Below are positions 53,810 through 61,400 of a DNA stretch of 64,000 nt, piece after piece. Source of the stretch: an uncultured Collinsella sp. (GTDB lineage Bacteria > Actinomycetota > Coriobacteriia > Coriobacteriales > Coriobacteriaceae). Within the stretch, counting starts at the first letter, position 1. Each line of letters begins with the position of its first letter. Below the pieces are notes generated by a model. That model was not told the DNA's origin. It made no database searches and saw only the letters and a list, made by a program, of their open reading frames with translations. The position numbers and the translations under genes were made by a program. Location: NCBI GenBank assembly GCA_902482035.1, contig CABSYW010000002.1, forward strand, positions 18,986 to 82,985. Direction: 5' to 3'.

Positions 53810-54277
53810 ATGGATCGCAGCAAATGTCTCCGCCATGCCAGGCATGCTCGAAGATATCATCGAGCGAACCAAAGAAGCCGCAGATAGCTACCTCTTACAG
53901 CCTCATGCGCGCATAAACGGCGTTCAAATTGGTCCAGTGGGCATCGATTGGACATATGCTCAAGAGGCCCAGGGCAACTGGCGCACACGCATGAATGGCG
54001 TCTTCAGGCAACTCGAGAAGCATGACATCGAGCTTCTCTCGAAACGACCTATCGGGAGCTTTCCGATAAAGACATTGAGTTTTTGCTCGCGATGCTGCCC
54101 GATTCTGGCCCCAGCAGGGTCTCGGAGATAGCCAAACGCATGGGCGTCGCCAGCAACTACGCAAGCCAATACAAACGCCGCCTCCTCGAGGACGGCGTTA
54201 TCGGGGAACGTGGACGTGGCCTCGTCGGCTTCGACATCCCTGCGTTCAGGGAATTCTTGAACGAGAAGGCGTTTTAG
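53810..54277 (+). pseudogene. Doubly deleted remnant of an AAA-type ATPase
   Basis: Two homologous blocks survive. The first (about 53835-54030) encodes INGVQIGPVGIDW and NWRTRMNGVFRQLEKHDI, matching LGIAPLGSIEVNR and TWRYRMSDIIDQL of the gene at 1-788. The second, in another frame from about 54040, encodes TYRELSDKDIEFLLAMLPD and IGERGRGLVGFDIPAFREFL, matching TYRELTAEDKRFLIAML and IIGERGRGLVAFELPFF. The Walker A region and the whole stretch from Walker B through the lid are missing. The intact repeat array just upstream shows the promoter survived. It cannot make a functional ATPase. Confidence 0.82.
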
Positions 54278-54307
54278 CACGCCGGAATTGTCCGCGGGAG
54301 CATCGCT

Positions 54308-54372
54308 GCATGGCAATCAGCAATCCTCTTGGTAAGGGCAGCAAGCATTTCCGCTTGTGCTGATTGCCATGC
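54308..54372. other. Long inverted repeat between ATPase remnant and flavodoxin gene
   Basis: GCATGGCAATCAGCA (54308-54322) and its exact complement (54358-54372) enclose a 35-base loop that contains AGCAAGC and GCTTGT, allowing an inner stem. It lies between convergent stops (54277 and 54386). It may be a terminator or a structured RNA. Confidence 0.65.
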
Positions 54373-54385
54373 GCTCCTCTTGTCC

Positions 54386-54916
54386 TTAGGCGAGCTTGCG
54401 AGCGAGCTCTCGCACCTCTTCCAACTTGGGCGACGATGCCATGCTGTCGCGCTCGGTCATACCGCTGATGGTGACAACGCCCTGGTCCTCCCACTTGCAG
54501 TACGCGCAGGTTGACTTGTACATAGCGATCGCCGCATCATAGACGCCCTCGCTGTGGCTATCGAGCAAAAGGGCCGTCTTGGTGAACGGGAAGCCCGTAG
54601 CACCGAAGGCGTACAGGCGGTCAATGGCGGCCTTCTCCTGCGCAGTGATATCAAACCAGTAGATAGGCGAAGCGAAGACAACCATATCGGCGCCTTTCAG
54701 CGACTCGATCACGTCGGCCATGTCATCCTTCTGCACACAGGTGCCCTCATGGGCAAAGCAGTACTGGCATCCCAGACAACCAGCGATCTTTTTGCCGGCA
54801 ACGCGGATGACCTCGACCGTATTGCCGCCCTCACGCGCGGTCTCGGCAAACGCCTCGACCATGGTGTCGGTATTGGCGCCCTTGCGCGGGCTACCACTCA
54901 ATACAACGATATTCAT
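54386..54916 (-). CDS. Flavodoxin/NADPH-dependent FMN reductase family protein
   Basis: A 176-residue flavodoxin-fold protein. The phosphate loop SGSPRKGANTDTM follows the first strand, GCLGCQYC near residue 47 is the Cys pair of the iron-sulfur-flavoprotein-like group, and VFASPIYWFDI near residue 80 contacts the isoalloxazine ring. It is likely an FMN-dependent quinone or nitro reductase. AGAGGGAA precedes the ATG. It ends the minus-strand cluster downstream of the hydrolase gene, after a 145-base gap, so it may have its own promoter. Confidence 0.87.
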   Translation of the reverse strand: MNIVVLSGSPRKGANTDTMVEAFAETAREGGNTVEVIRVAGKKIAGCLGCQYCFAHEGTCVQKDDMADVIESLKGADMVVFASPIYWFDITAQEKAAIDRLYAFGATGFPFTKTALLLDSHSEGVYDAAIAMYKSTCAYCKWEDQGVVTISGMTERDSMASSPKLEEVRELARKLA

Positions 54917-55061
54917 AGGATTCCCTCTCCTTCATGCTGCAGGCGCGCAGCATGTTTTCTTGTAACCAAAACGAATGGAGTTAATCAATCGCCTCGTTTC
55001 AGCTACTCCCACTCTTTAGAAGAATCGTTGCTGGAGACTTGGCATTAAATCAAGGCGCGCC

Positions 55062-56033
55062 TTATTTCAGGTATTCCTCAAAGAATGCCTTCAGCTTTTC
55101 AAACGGAATGATATCCATCTGATCGTAGAGGTCGGTATGGCTGGCACCGGGAATAATGAGCAATTCCTTGTTGTCCCCAGTCAGCTTGCCGTACGCGGTT
55201 TCGCTGAAATAGCGGGAGTGCGCCTTCTCGCCATGCACCAGCAACACAGCAGAGCGGATTTCGCTGCTATATTGCAAAATCGGCATATTCAGGAACGACA
55301 GCGAGGACGTCACATTCCAGCCACCGTTGGAGTTCAGGCTGCGGGGATGGTAACCACGCGGAGTCTTGTAGTAGGCGAAATAGTCCTTCACGAACTGCGG
55401 CGCGTCCTCCGGCAGCGGATCGACCACGCCGCCCGCCAGCGCATAGCTGTCGTTTTTATAGTCCTCGGTGCGCTGCGCGTTCAGCGCTTTCCGCTTTTCG
55501 AAGCGCGCCTGTTCGGAATCCTCAGCGTCAAAATAGCCGTTGGCGGTCACACGGGTCATGTCGTACATCGTCATAGCAGCAGTAGCTTTGATACGAGTGT
55601 CGATGGATGCAGCATTGACTGCCATGCCGCCCCAACCGCAGATACCGATGATACCGATACGCTCCGGGTCAACGCTTTCTTGCACAGAGAGGAAATCCAC
55701 CGCCGCGCAGAAGTCCTCGGTGTTGATGTCCGGAGATGCTACATAGCGGGGCGTACCGCCGCTCTCGCCGGTATAGGACGGGTCAAAGGCAATTGCGAAA
55801 AAGCCCAGCTCCGCCATTTTCTGCGCGTACAGACCGGAGGACTGCTCCTTCACCGCGCCAAACGGGCCGCTGACGGCGATGGCGGGCAGCTTGCCTTCCG
55901 CGTTCTTAGGCACGTATACGTCGGCCGCCAGCGTGATGCCATATCGGTTCTGGAAGGTCGCCTTGCTGTGCTCAGCCTTGTCGCTTTTGGGGAACACCTT
56001 GTCCCATTCCTGCGTCAGATTCAACTGTTCCAT
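55062..56033 (-). CDS. Alpha/beta hydrolase with Cys nucleophile (dienelactone hydrolase-like)
   Basis: A 323-residue hydrolase. The nucleophile elbow is GICGWGG near residue 152, with Cys instead of Ser. Asp is probably in the region after VLLVHGEKAHS and His is in PGASHTDLYD near the C-terminus. PFGAVKEQSSGLYAQKMAE and FDPSYTGESGG form the oxyanion and cap regions. Cys elbows occur in dienelactone hydrolases and in this uncharacterised group. It follows the CMD-cupin gene by two bases in a MerR-controlled operon. Confidence 0.87.
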   Translation of the reverse strand: MEQLNLTQEWDKVFPKSDKAEHSKATFQNRYGITLAADVYVPKNAEGKLPAIAVSGPFGAVKEQSSGLYAQKMAELGFFAIAFDPSYTGESGGTPRYVASPDINTEDFCAAVDFLSVQESVDPERIGIIGICGWGGMAVNAASIDTRIKATAAMTMYDMTRVTANGYFDAEDSEQARFEKRKALNAQRTEDYKNDSYALAGGVVDPLPEDAPQFVKDYFAYYKTPRGYHPRSLNSNGGWNVTSSLSFLNMPILQYSSEIRSAVLLVHGEKAHSRYFSETAYGKLTGDNKELLIIPGASHTDLYDQMDIIPFEKLKAFFEEYLK

Positions 56034-56035
56034 GC

Positions 56036-56800
56036 CTAAGCTTCCTTGTCAGTCGCTCTAGGGTATTGCTCGTCGTCCACGGGCTCCAACCACTCGTTGG
56101 AGGTTTCCTCGCCCGGAACCTCTACCGCGAGATGGGAGAACCAGCTGTCGGGCGCCGCACCGTGCCAGTGCTTTACGCCCGCGGGAATATTTGCTACATC
56201 GCCAGGGCACAGCTCTTGTGCCGGTTTGCCCCATTCCTGGTAAAACCCTCGACCAGCCACGCAGACGAGAATCTGTCCGCCACCGCTTTTGGCGTGATGG
56301 ACGTGCCAGTTGTTGCGGCAGCCGGGCTCGAACGTCACGTTGTAGACGCCGACCTGCTCGGTGGAAAGGGGCGCGAGGTAGCTTTGTCCGATAAAGTACT
56401 TCGCAAATGCGTCGTTGGGGGCACCGATGGGAAAGGCCATCTCGTTTTGATGCTCAGCTCTTGCATCAGCGGCATCGTCATCTGCCCAGACCTCCTTCGC
56501 CATGCGAAAGGCCGCCCACGCCTTGGGCCAGCCCGCGTAAAACGCCGCGTGCGTAAGGATCTCAGCTATCTCCGCCCTGGTCACGCCGTTGTTCTTTGCG
56601 GACATCAGATGATATTGGAACGAGGAGTCCGTCAGTCCCTGCGCCATCAGGGCCACAACCGTCACCACGCTGCGGTCTCGAAGGGAAAGCCCGTCTTCTC
56701 GACTCCACACCTCACCGAACAGCACATCGTCATTGAGCTGTGCGAATTTGGGGGCAAAGTCCCCCAGGGCATCTCTACCTGCCGTCTGTTTAATCGTCAT
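56036..56800 (-). CDS. Carboxymuconolactone decarboxylase-like and cupin fusion protein
   Basis: A 254-residue two-domain protein. Residues 1-110 are CMD/AhpD-like (SLRDRSVVTVVALMAQGLTD, EIAEILTHAAFYAGWPKAW) but lack the CxxC of AhpD peroxidoreductases. Residues 150-240 are a cupin with metal-binding His (NNWHVHHAKSGGGQ, later PAGVKHWHGAAPDS). The fusion is known in electrophile- and flavin-related operons. AGGAGGAA precedes the ATG. It lies between the flavoprotein and hydrolase genes. Confidence 0.87.
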   Translation of the reverse strand: MTIKQTAGRDALGDFAPKFAQLNDDVLFGEVWSREDGLSLRDRSVVTVVALMAQGLTDSSFQYHLMSAKNNGVTRAEIAEILTHAAFYAGWPKAWAAFRMAKEVWADDDAADARAEHQNEMAFPIGAPNDAFAKYFIGQSYLAPLSTEQVGVYNVTFEPGCRNNWHVHHAKSGGGQILVCVAGRGFYQEWGKPAQELCPGDVANIPAGVKHWHGAAPDSWFSHLAVEVPGEETSNEWLEPVDDEQYPRATDKEA

Positions 56801-56860
56801 GTTTGATTCCTCCTGTCGATGGTTTTGAGTACAAACTACTCTCGCGCAGCTAAGCCGCGC

Positions 56861-57412
56861 CTAGATTTCCATGCCCATTCGTTGCGCCTGCTCCAGAGCG
56901 GGATGCCCGGCGATATCGCCCACACCGTTCACGCCGCCGGCGAATACCGTTCCGGCAAGCGTGCAGCGGGGGAAGCAGTCAACCCATCCCTGCACTGCCT
57001 TCTTCGCGCCGTCGAAGGTCGAGCGCCCGCCCTCCGCCGCCGTCGCCAGCAGATACGCCTCGGTGAATGCGTAATCGGAGCCGAAGAGCGGGTTGGCGCG
57101 GTCCAGCATGGTCTTGAGCTGGCCGCAAACGCTGTAGTAGTAGACGGGCGTTGCGAACACCAACACATCCGCATCGTGCATCTTGGCGGCATTTTCCACG
57201 GCATCGTCTTGGATGACGCAGTGCCCCAGCTTTAGGCAGGCAAGACAGCCCTTGCAGAAGCCGAGCCGCTTCTCGCGCAGGTGCACGGTCTCCACGCTAT
57301 GGCCTGCTTCTCGCGCTCCTTTGGCGAAAGCATCCGCCAACATCTCGGAATTGCCATCCTTTCGAGGGCTTGAAGAGACTATCAAAACCGTTTTGCTCAT
57401 TACGGAATACAC
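56861..57412 (-). CDS. Flavodoxin family protein, first gene of the MerR-controlled operon
   Basis: About 183 residues. SSSPRKDGNSEMLADAF is the FMN loop, FCKGCLACLKLGHC near residue 53 carries the Cys set, and VFATPVYYYSVCGQLK contacts the flavin. GTG 57412 is preferred because AAGGAG is six bases upstream; ATG 57400 is the alternative. The MerR-type promoter at 57444-57474 would start transcription about 25-30 bases upstream. It is paralogous to the reductase at 54386, so the cluster holds two related flavoproteins. Confidence 0.85.
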   Translation of the reverse strand: MYSVMSKTVLIVSSSPRKDGNSEMLADAFAKGAREAGHSVETVHLREKRLGFCKGCLACLKLGHCVIQDDAVENAAKMHDADVLVFATPVYYYSVCGQLKTMLDRANPLFGSDYAFTEAYLLATAAEGGRSTFDGAKKAVQGWVDCFPRCTLAGTVFAGGVNGVGDIAGHPALEQAQRMGMEI

Positions 57413-57443
57413 CTTGCACTCCTTATATATATTGACGAAAATA

Positions 57444-57474
57444 AAGGTAATACATAAACCTAACTTTAGGTCAA
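57444..57474 (-). promoter_or_regulatory. MerR-type promoter with 19-bp spacer and internal dyad
   Basis: On the minus strand TTGACC (57474-57469) and TACCTT (57449-57444) are separated by 19 bases, the overlong spacer typical of MerR-activated promoters. Between them lies ACCTAAAGTTAGGT (57471-57458), with perfect ACCTAA/TTAGGT half-sites. The word resembles sites of the NmlR/AdhR branch. It drives the flavodoxin-cupin-hydrolase operon, divergent from the merR gene. Confidence 0.75.
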
Positions 57475-57505
57475 GGAGTAAATTCGAGATTCGTCCGGAG
57501 GGACC

Positions 57506-57946
57506 ATGTACACAATCGGACAGGTAGCGGAGATGTTCGGTCTGCCCGTTTCCACGCTGCGGTATTACGACAAACAGGGATTGTTTCCGGAATTGGAGCG
57601 GACGTCCGGCATTCGCCGATTCGGCGATACGGAACTCGAGGCGCTTCGGGTCATCGAATGCCTGAAGAAGGCCGGAATGGAGATCAAGGACATCCGACTG
57701 TTCATGGAATGGTGCGCGGAGGGCCCTTCGACATACCCCCAGCGCAAGGCCATGTTCGAGGAGCGAAAGGCCCATATGGAGTCGGAGATCGCGAAGATGA
57801 ACCGTGCGCTGGATATGTTGAAGTTCAAATGCTGGTACTACGAGCAGGCGATCCAAGATGGCAACGAGGATAGAGTGAAGGCACTGATTCCCGACAATTT
57901 GCCAGAAGAAATCAAAGATACCTACGAGAACGCCCACGCTCGATAA
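57506..57946 (+). CDS. MerR family transcriptional regulator
   Basis: A 146-residue protein. The winged helix is YTIGQVAEMFGLPVSTLRYY, then DKQGLFPELERTSGIRRF, followed by a long dimerisation helix (ERKAHMESEIAKMNRALDML). FKCWYYEQAI supplies one Cys near residue 111, a plausible sensing residue as in NmlR-type electrophile sensors. GGAGGGACC precedes the ATG. It is divergent from the flavoprotein operon, whose promoter has the dyad it should bind. Confidence 0.92.
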   Translation: MYTIGQVAEMFGLPVSTLRYYDKQGLFPELERTSGIRRFGDTELEALRVIECLKKAGMEIKDIRLFMEWCAEGPSTYPQRKAMFEERKAHMESEIAKMNRALDMLKFKCWYYEQAIQDGNEDRVKALIPDNLPEEIKDTYENAHAR

Positions 57947-58007
57947 AGCCGTTCGCTACCCATGGGACTCCGGCAAGGAGCTCTTTCTGGACAGAACGAA
58001 AAAGAAA

Positions 58008-58032
58008 GCCCCGAACCAGAGGGTTCGGAGGC
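58008..58032 (+). terminator. Terminator after the MerR gene
   Basis: GCCCCGAACC pairs with GGTTCGGAGGC across a 4-base loop, with one mismatch, 62 bases after the stop codon and followed by TGTTATT. Confidence 0.6.
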
Positions 58033-58387
58033 TGTTATTCCCGTTATTTCGTTGATGGCTTTGCTCTATGGCGACGCCGAAACAGCATCAGGCGGTACTC
58101 GGCGGTATCAAAACGCGAGTTCAGAAGCAAGTTCCCGTTAATCCCACTCAGTGACTAATCAAGTCCGAGTGTTGTCGATGCGTGTCGTGTCGTACCGCCT
58201 AAGGGCTGATTCGTGCGCAATTTGGGCGAATCAGGCCCTTGATTCGCGATATCGGGAACGACTCAATTGATTCGCAAAACCGCAGGTCGCTTTTTTAATC
58301 GCTCTCTGGTTTCCGCCGGGGTTCGTAGCGGGTGGCGTGAAAAGGGGCGATTCAAAGGGTCGGAGAGATGCATCTTTGCCAAGATAA
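58033..58387. other. Gene-free interval
   Basis: No convincing coding frame, RNA gene or strong repeat was seen. Several GATTCG words recur (for example GGCTGATTCG, GCGAATCAGG, TTGATTCGC), giving weak dyads around 58205-58275. The interval separates the MerR locus from the iron-box promoter. Confidence 0.5.
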
Positions 58388-58406
58388 TAAGGTTAGCCTA
58401 ATCTTA
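58388..58406 (+). promoter_or_regulatory. DtxR/IdeR-like iron box overlapping the methyltransferase promoter
   Basis: TAAGGTTAGCCTAATCTTA matches the DtxR consensus TTAGGTTAGCCTAACCTAA at 16 of 19 positions by eye. It covers a possible -10 (TAATCT, 58399-58404) placed 17 bases after TTGCCA (58376-58381). Such overlap is the usual mode of metal-dependent repression. Confidence 0.65.
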
Positions 58407-58461
58407 CTGCATGATTCGTGTGTTATGGTTAGATGGCTCTAACTTTATGGGGGCGATAGCC

Positions 58462-59091
58462 ATGCACGAACGCAAGGGCTTCTGGGACAAGAATGCCGGT
58501 CGGTACGACCGTTTCATGCGAAACGACTGGGCGGCGTATGAGAAGATGTATGAGCTGATCAGGCCGGTGGTAAAAGCAAAAACCGTGCTGGAAGTCGCCA
58601 CCGGCACGGGGCTTATCGCAAAGAGCATCGTGGATGCGGCGGCGCACATCGAGGCTACGGACGCCTCTGCAAAGATGATCCTTGAGGCAAAGCGGGGTAA
58701 TCAATCCGCAAAGCTGCACTTTTCCGTACAAGATATGTTCCGCCTGCCCTATGCACAGAAGTCCTTCGAAGTGGTGATCGCGTCCAACGCACTTCACATA
58801 GTGCCGCATCCGGAAAAGGCCCTGCAAGAAATCAGGCGGGTGCTGAAGGACGACGGCGTGCTCATCGCGCCAACCTTCACCCACGCGGGGAACTCGGTTT
58901 CCGGCAAGGCAAAAGCCTTCTTCATGAGTATGGCGGGATTCCCCCTCCACAACAGATGGACAAGCGAGGAATACCTGCGTTTCCTGCGTCAAAACGGCTG
59001 GGCGGTGCAGAAAAGCGCGGTGCTGAAGGCCTCGTTCCCGTTGACCTATGCGGAATGCACGAAATCGGAGGGGCCAGATGTCGTTCTTTGA
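58462..59091 (+). CDS. Class I SAM-dependent methyltransferase
   Basis: A 209-residue enzyme of the UbiE/Methyltransf_11 type. KTVLEVATGTGLIAKSIVDA near residue 41 binds SAM, ATDASAKMILEAK follows, and FEVVIASNALHIVPHPEKAL leads into the ILRRVLKDDG-type segment. GGGGGCG precedes the ATG at 58462; frames extending further upstream run into the promoter. The iron box suggests repression in metal-replete cells. Its end overlaps the next methyltransferase by 14 bases. Confidence 0.85.
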   Translation: MHERKGFWDKNAGRYDRFMRNDWAAYEKMYELIRPVVKAKTVLEVATGTGLIAKSIVDAAAHIEATDASAKMILEAKRGNQSAKLHFSVQDMFRLPYAQKSFEVVIASNALHIVPHPEKALQEIRRVLKDDGVLIAPTFTHAGNSVSGKAKAFFMSMAGFPLHNRWTSEEYLRFLRQNGWAVQKSAVLKASFPLTYAECTKSEGPDVVL

Positions 59092-59443
59092 AAACACCCG
59101 CAAGCCCGTGGGCCTCGGCGGAAAACTTATGGTTGCCATGATGAATCTGGGCCACGGCCCTGTGGCGCGGTGGGGACTTCGATTTCTGCGACTTGCGCCA
59201 AATGCCAAAGTGCTGGATTGTGGCTGCGGCGGCGGGGCGAACATAAAACGGCTGCTGAAAAAATGCCCGCATGGCGTCATCAAGGGCATCGACTATTCGC
59301 CCGTCAGCGTGGAGAAGGCTAGAAAGCTCAACCGAACTGCAATTCGGGAGGGGCGTTGCGCCGTTCTGCAAGGCAGCGTGGCGGATATGGCGTTTGAGGA
59401 CGCCATGCGGGCATTTTTGCATCCATCCTGTACATGGCGATAG
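59078..59443 (+). pseudogene. Truncated class I SAM methyltransferase
   Basis: The 121-residue product starts MSFFENTRKPVGLGGK and contains the SAM loop AKVLDCGCGGGANIKRLLKK and GIDYSPVSVEKARKL, but stops after VADMAFEDAM. Family members continue for another 80-100 residues (F-D-L-V-T-A-F-E-T-V-Y-F-W region). The break is at about 59402, where unrelated membrane-protein sequence begins in another frame. Motif I alone is unlikely to give activity. Confidence 0.75.
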
Positions 59444-59499
59444 GCATGACGGTCATAGCGGCTGTGCTGGCGGCAATTATGACAGTTTTTATTCACTGA
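59401..59499 (+). pseudogene. 3' remnant of a membrane protein gene
   Basis: From about 59404 a frame encodes GIFASILYMAIGMTVIAAVL and AAIMTVFIH before TGA at 59497, a typical final membrane span and tail. It has no start of its own and abuts the truncated methyltransferase. A deletion evidently joined the front of one gene to the end of another. The parent protein cannot be identified from 30 residues; a transporter is likely. Confidence 0.6.
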
Positions 59500-59510
59500 G
59501 GAAGAAACCT

Positions 59511-60341
59511 ATGAAATGTAAAATTGAGAAAAACACCGTGCAGGAGACGCTGATCCTCCCGCTGTATTCCCGGAAGCTGTGTACGGAGCTGTACCCGAAC
59601 CTTTACAGGGATGAAGCAGCGGTTCGTCTGCTCGACCAGATTGACTACGACTTTTCAGAGGCAGAGAAAAACTCCCGCAGCCTGATGCAGCGCTTTGGTG
59701 CGCTGGAGGTGGCCATGCGGCAGAGTGATCTTGCTTTCGAGGTGCGGGATTACCTGAAAGGCCACCCCAATGCGGCGGTGGTCAATCTGGGCTGTGGGCT
59801 GGACAACACCGGCAGAACCTGCGACAACGGTAGATGCAAGATCTACAATCTGGACTTCCCGGATGTGATTGCCTTGCGGCAGCAGCTACTGCCCGCCGAG
59901 GATCGAGAACAAAATATCCCCTGCGACCTGAAAGACACCGCATGGTTTAGCAAAATCGATGCCTCCGGCGGGGTGGTGTTCTTTGCCTCCGGGGTGTTCT
60001 ATTACTTTCTGACCCAGCAGGTCCGGGAACTGGTGCGGGAGATGGCGGACGCTTTCCCCGGCGGTGTGTTGGTCTTTGATGCTGCCAATCGGACGGCAGT
60101 AAAGATGATCGCAAAAACATGGCTTAAGACTGCAAAAATCAAGGATGTGGGGGCATATTTTGCGGTTTCGGATGCCGCCAAGGAAATCGGCACGTGGGAC
60201 AGCCGTCTGCAGGTCACAAGTCGCGGCTATATGCTGGGTTATAACGATTTGAGAGACCCTTCTGTCAGCGGCTTTTTCCGGTTTCTCGCAAGGGTCGGTG
60301 ACAACGGGATGAAAATGCAAATCGTGAAAATAAGATTTTGA
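59511..60341 (+). CDS. Leucine carboxyl methyltransferase-family SAM methyltransferase
   Basis: A 276-residue protein. The region AAVVNLGCGLDNTGRTCDNG near residue 89 and YNLDFPDVIALRQQLLP following it are the hallmarks of the PPM1/TcmP/LCM methyltransferase family; SGVFYYFLTQQVRELVREMA and GGVLVFDAANRTAVKM complete the fold. Bacterial members O-methylate small molecules or polyketides. GAGGAAG precedes the ATG, 11 bases after the membrane-protein remnant. Part of the iron-box transcript unless the scar uncouples it. Confidence 0.87.
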   Translation: MKCKIEKNTVQETLILPLYSRKLCTELYPNLYRDEAAVRLLDQIDYDFSEAEKNSRSLMQRFGALEVAMRQSDLAFEVRDYLKGHPNAAVVNLGCGLDNTGRTCDNGRCKIYNLDFPDVIALRQQLLPAEDREQNIPCDLKDTAWFSKIDASGGVVFFASGVFYYFLTQQVRELVREMADAFPGGVLVFDAANRTAVKMIAKTWLKTAKIKDVGAYFAVSDAAKEIGTWDSRLQVTSRGYMLGYNDLRDPSVSGFFRFLARVGDNGMKMQIVKIRF

Positions 60342-60362
60342 GAGACAAAAATGCAAAAGACA

Positions 60363-60396
60363 AGCACTTCTTGCCGCTCAATTGGCAAGAAGCGCT
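60363..60396. terminator. Bidirectional terminator
   Basis: CTTCTTGCC and GGCAAGAAG pair around an 8-base loop, extended by AGCA/GCGCT, and are followed by CGTCTTTTCTT. It lies between convergent stops at 60341 and 60437. Confidence 0.85.
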
Positions 60397-60436
60397 CGTC
60401 TTTTCTTAACGCGTTGTATGGCGGAGAGAGCGCAAG

Positions 60437-61321
60437 TTACGCGAGCGCCCTTCTTGCCAGCTCGGCCGCGCCGAGGATTCCTTGGTCGCCGCCGCAGCCC
60501 GGGGCGCAGATGTAGCTCTCCATGTCCTTAAGCTCGGCGGTCTGGATGTAGCCACCCAGATATTCGAGGGTCTTCTTGCGGACGATGCCGTAGAGCTGCT
60601 CCTGGTGCATCACGCCGCCGCCGAGGACGATGCGGCGAGGCGAGTACATGAGCACGAGGTTCGCGCACATCTGCCCCAGATAATCCCCCTCGAGCGCCCA
60701 CGCCTCATCGTTGTCCGCGAGCTCGGCCGCGGGCTTTCCCCAGCGCGCGGCAATGGCGGGGCCGGAGGCGAGGCCCTCGAGACAGCTCGCGTGGCTCGGG
60801 CAGACGCAGCGTCCCTCCTCGGTGGGACGGGTCCTTACCAGCATGTGGCCGGCCTCGGGGTGCAGCATGCCGTGAAGGAGCCTGCCCGCGCACATGACGC
60901 CCGCGCCCACGCCGGTGCCGATGGTCACGTAGACGGCGTCCTCGAGCCCCTTGCAGCAGCCGAAGACCACTTCGCCGAGGCAGGCAACGTTCACGTCCGT
61001 GTCGTAGGCCACCGGAATCCCGAGGGCGTCGGCGAACGCGGCGCGAAGACCATGGCCTCGCCACGCGAGCTTGGGCGTCTGGAGGATGGAGCCGTAGCGC
61101 TCGTCGTTGGGGTCGACGCAGGTCGGGCCGAAGGCGCCGATGCCCAACGCGTCCACATCGCGGGCGGTGAACCACTCGATCATCTGCGGGACGGTCTCGG
61201 CGGGCGTAAGCGTCGGGGTCTCCATACGGTCGAGGACCTCGCCGTCGCCGGACACCACGGCACAGACCATCTTGGTCCCGCCGGCCTCGAGGGCGCCGAG
61301 CCTCATTTGCTTTTCGCTCAT
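60437..61321 (-). CDS. ROK-family sugar kinase, probable fructokinase
   Basis: A 294-residue kinase. GALEAGGTKMVCAVVSGDG is the phosphate-binding start in the form typical of ROK fructokinases, IGAFGPTCVDP follows, and VTIGTGVGAGV near residue 130 completes the ATP site. The ROK zinc motif is recognisable as GH...CVCPSHASCLEG. AAGGAGG precedes the ATG. Last gene of the PTS/GH172 operon. It would phosphorylate free fructose or a related ketose released by the GH172-like enzyme. Confidence 0.88.
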   Translation of the reverse strand: MSEKQMRLGALEAGGTKMVCAVVSGDGEVLDRMETPTLTPAETVPQMIEWFTARDVDALGIGAFGPTCVDPNDERYGSILQTPKLAWRGHGLRAAFADALGIPVAYDTDVNVACLGEVVFGCCKGLEDAVYVTIGTGVGAGVMCAGRLLHGMLHPEAGHMLVRTRPTEEGRCVCPSHASCLEGLASGPAIAARWGKPAAELADNDEAWALEGDYLGQMCANLVLMYSPRRIVLGGGVMHQEQLYGIVRKKTLEYLGGYIQTAELKDMESYICAPGCGGDQGILGAAELARRALA

Positions 61322-61400
61322 GTGATCCTCCTTACAAAGGGACGCCCGCAGTCATGGTCAACCGCGGGCGCCCATAACGTTGGCTTGTTTCGAGGCGACC

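Noticed and set aside
54386..57946. Recent horizontal transfer of the MerR/flavoprotein cluster
   Set aside because: Composition and ribosome sites look similar to neighbours by eye; no mobile ends were seen, so the claim cannot be supported without a composition calculation.
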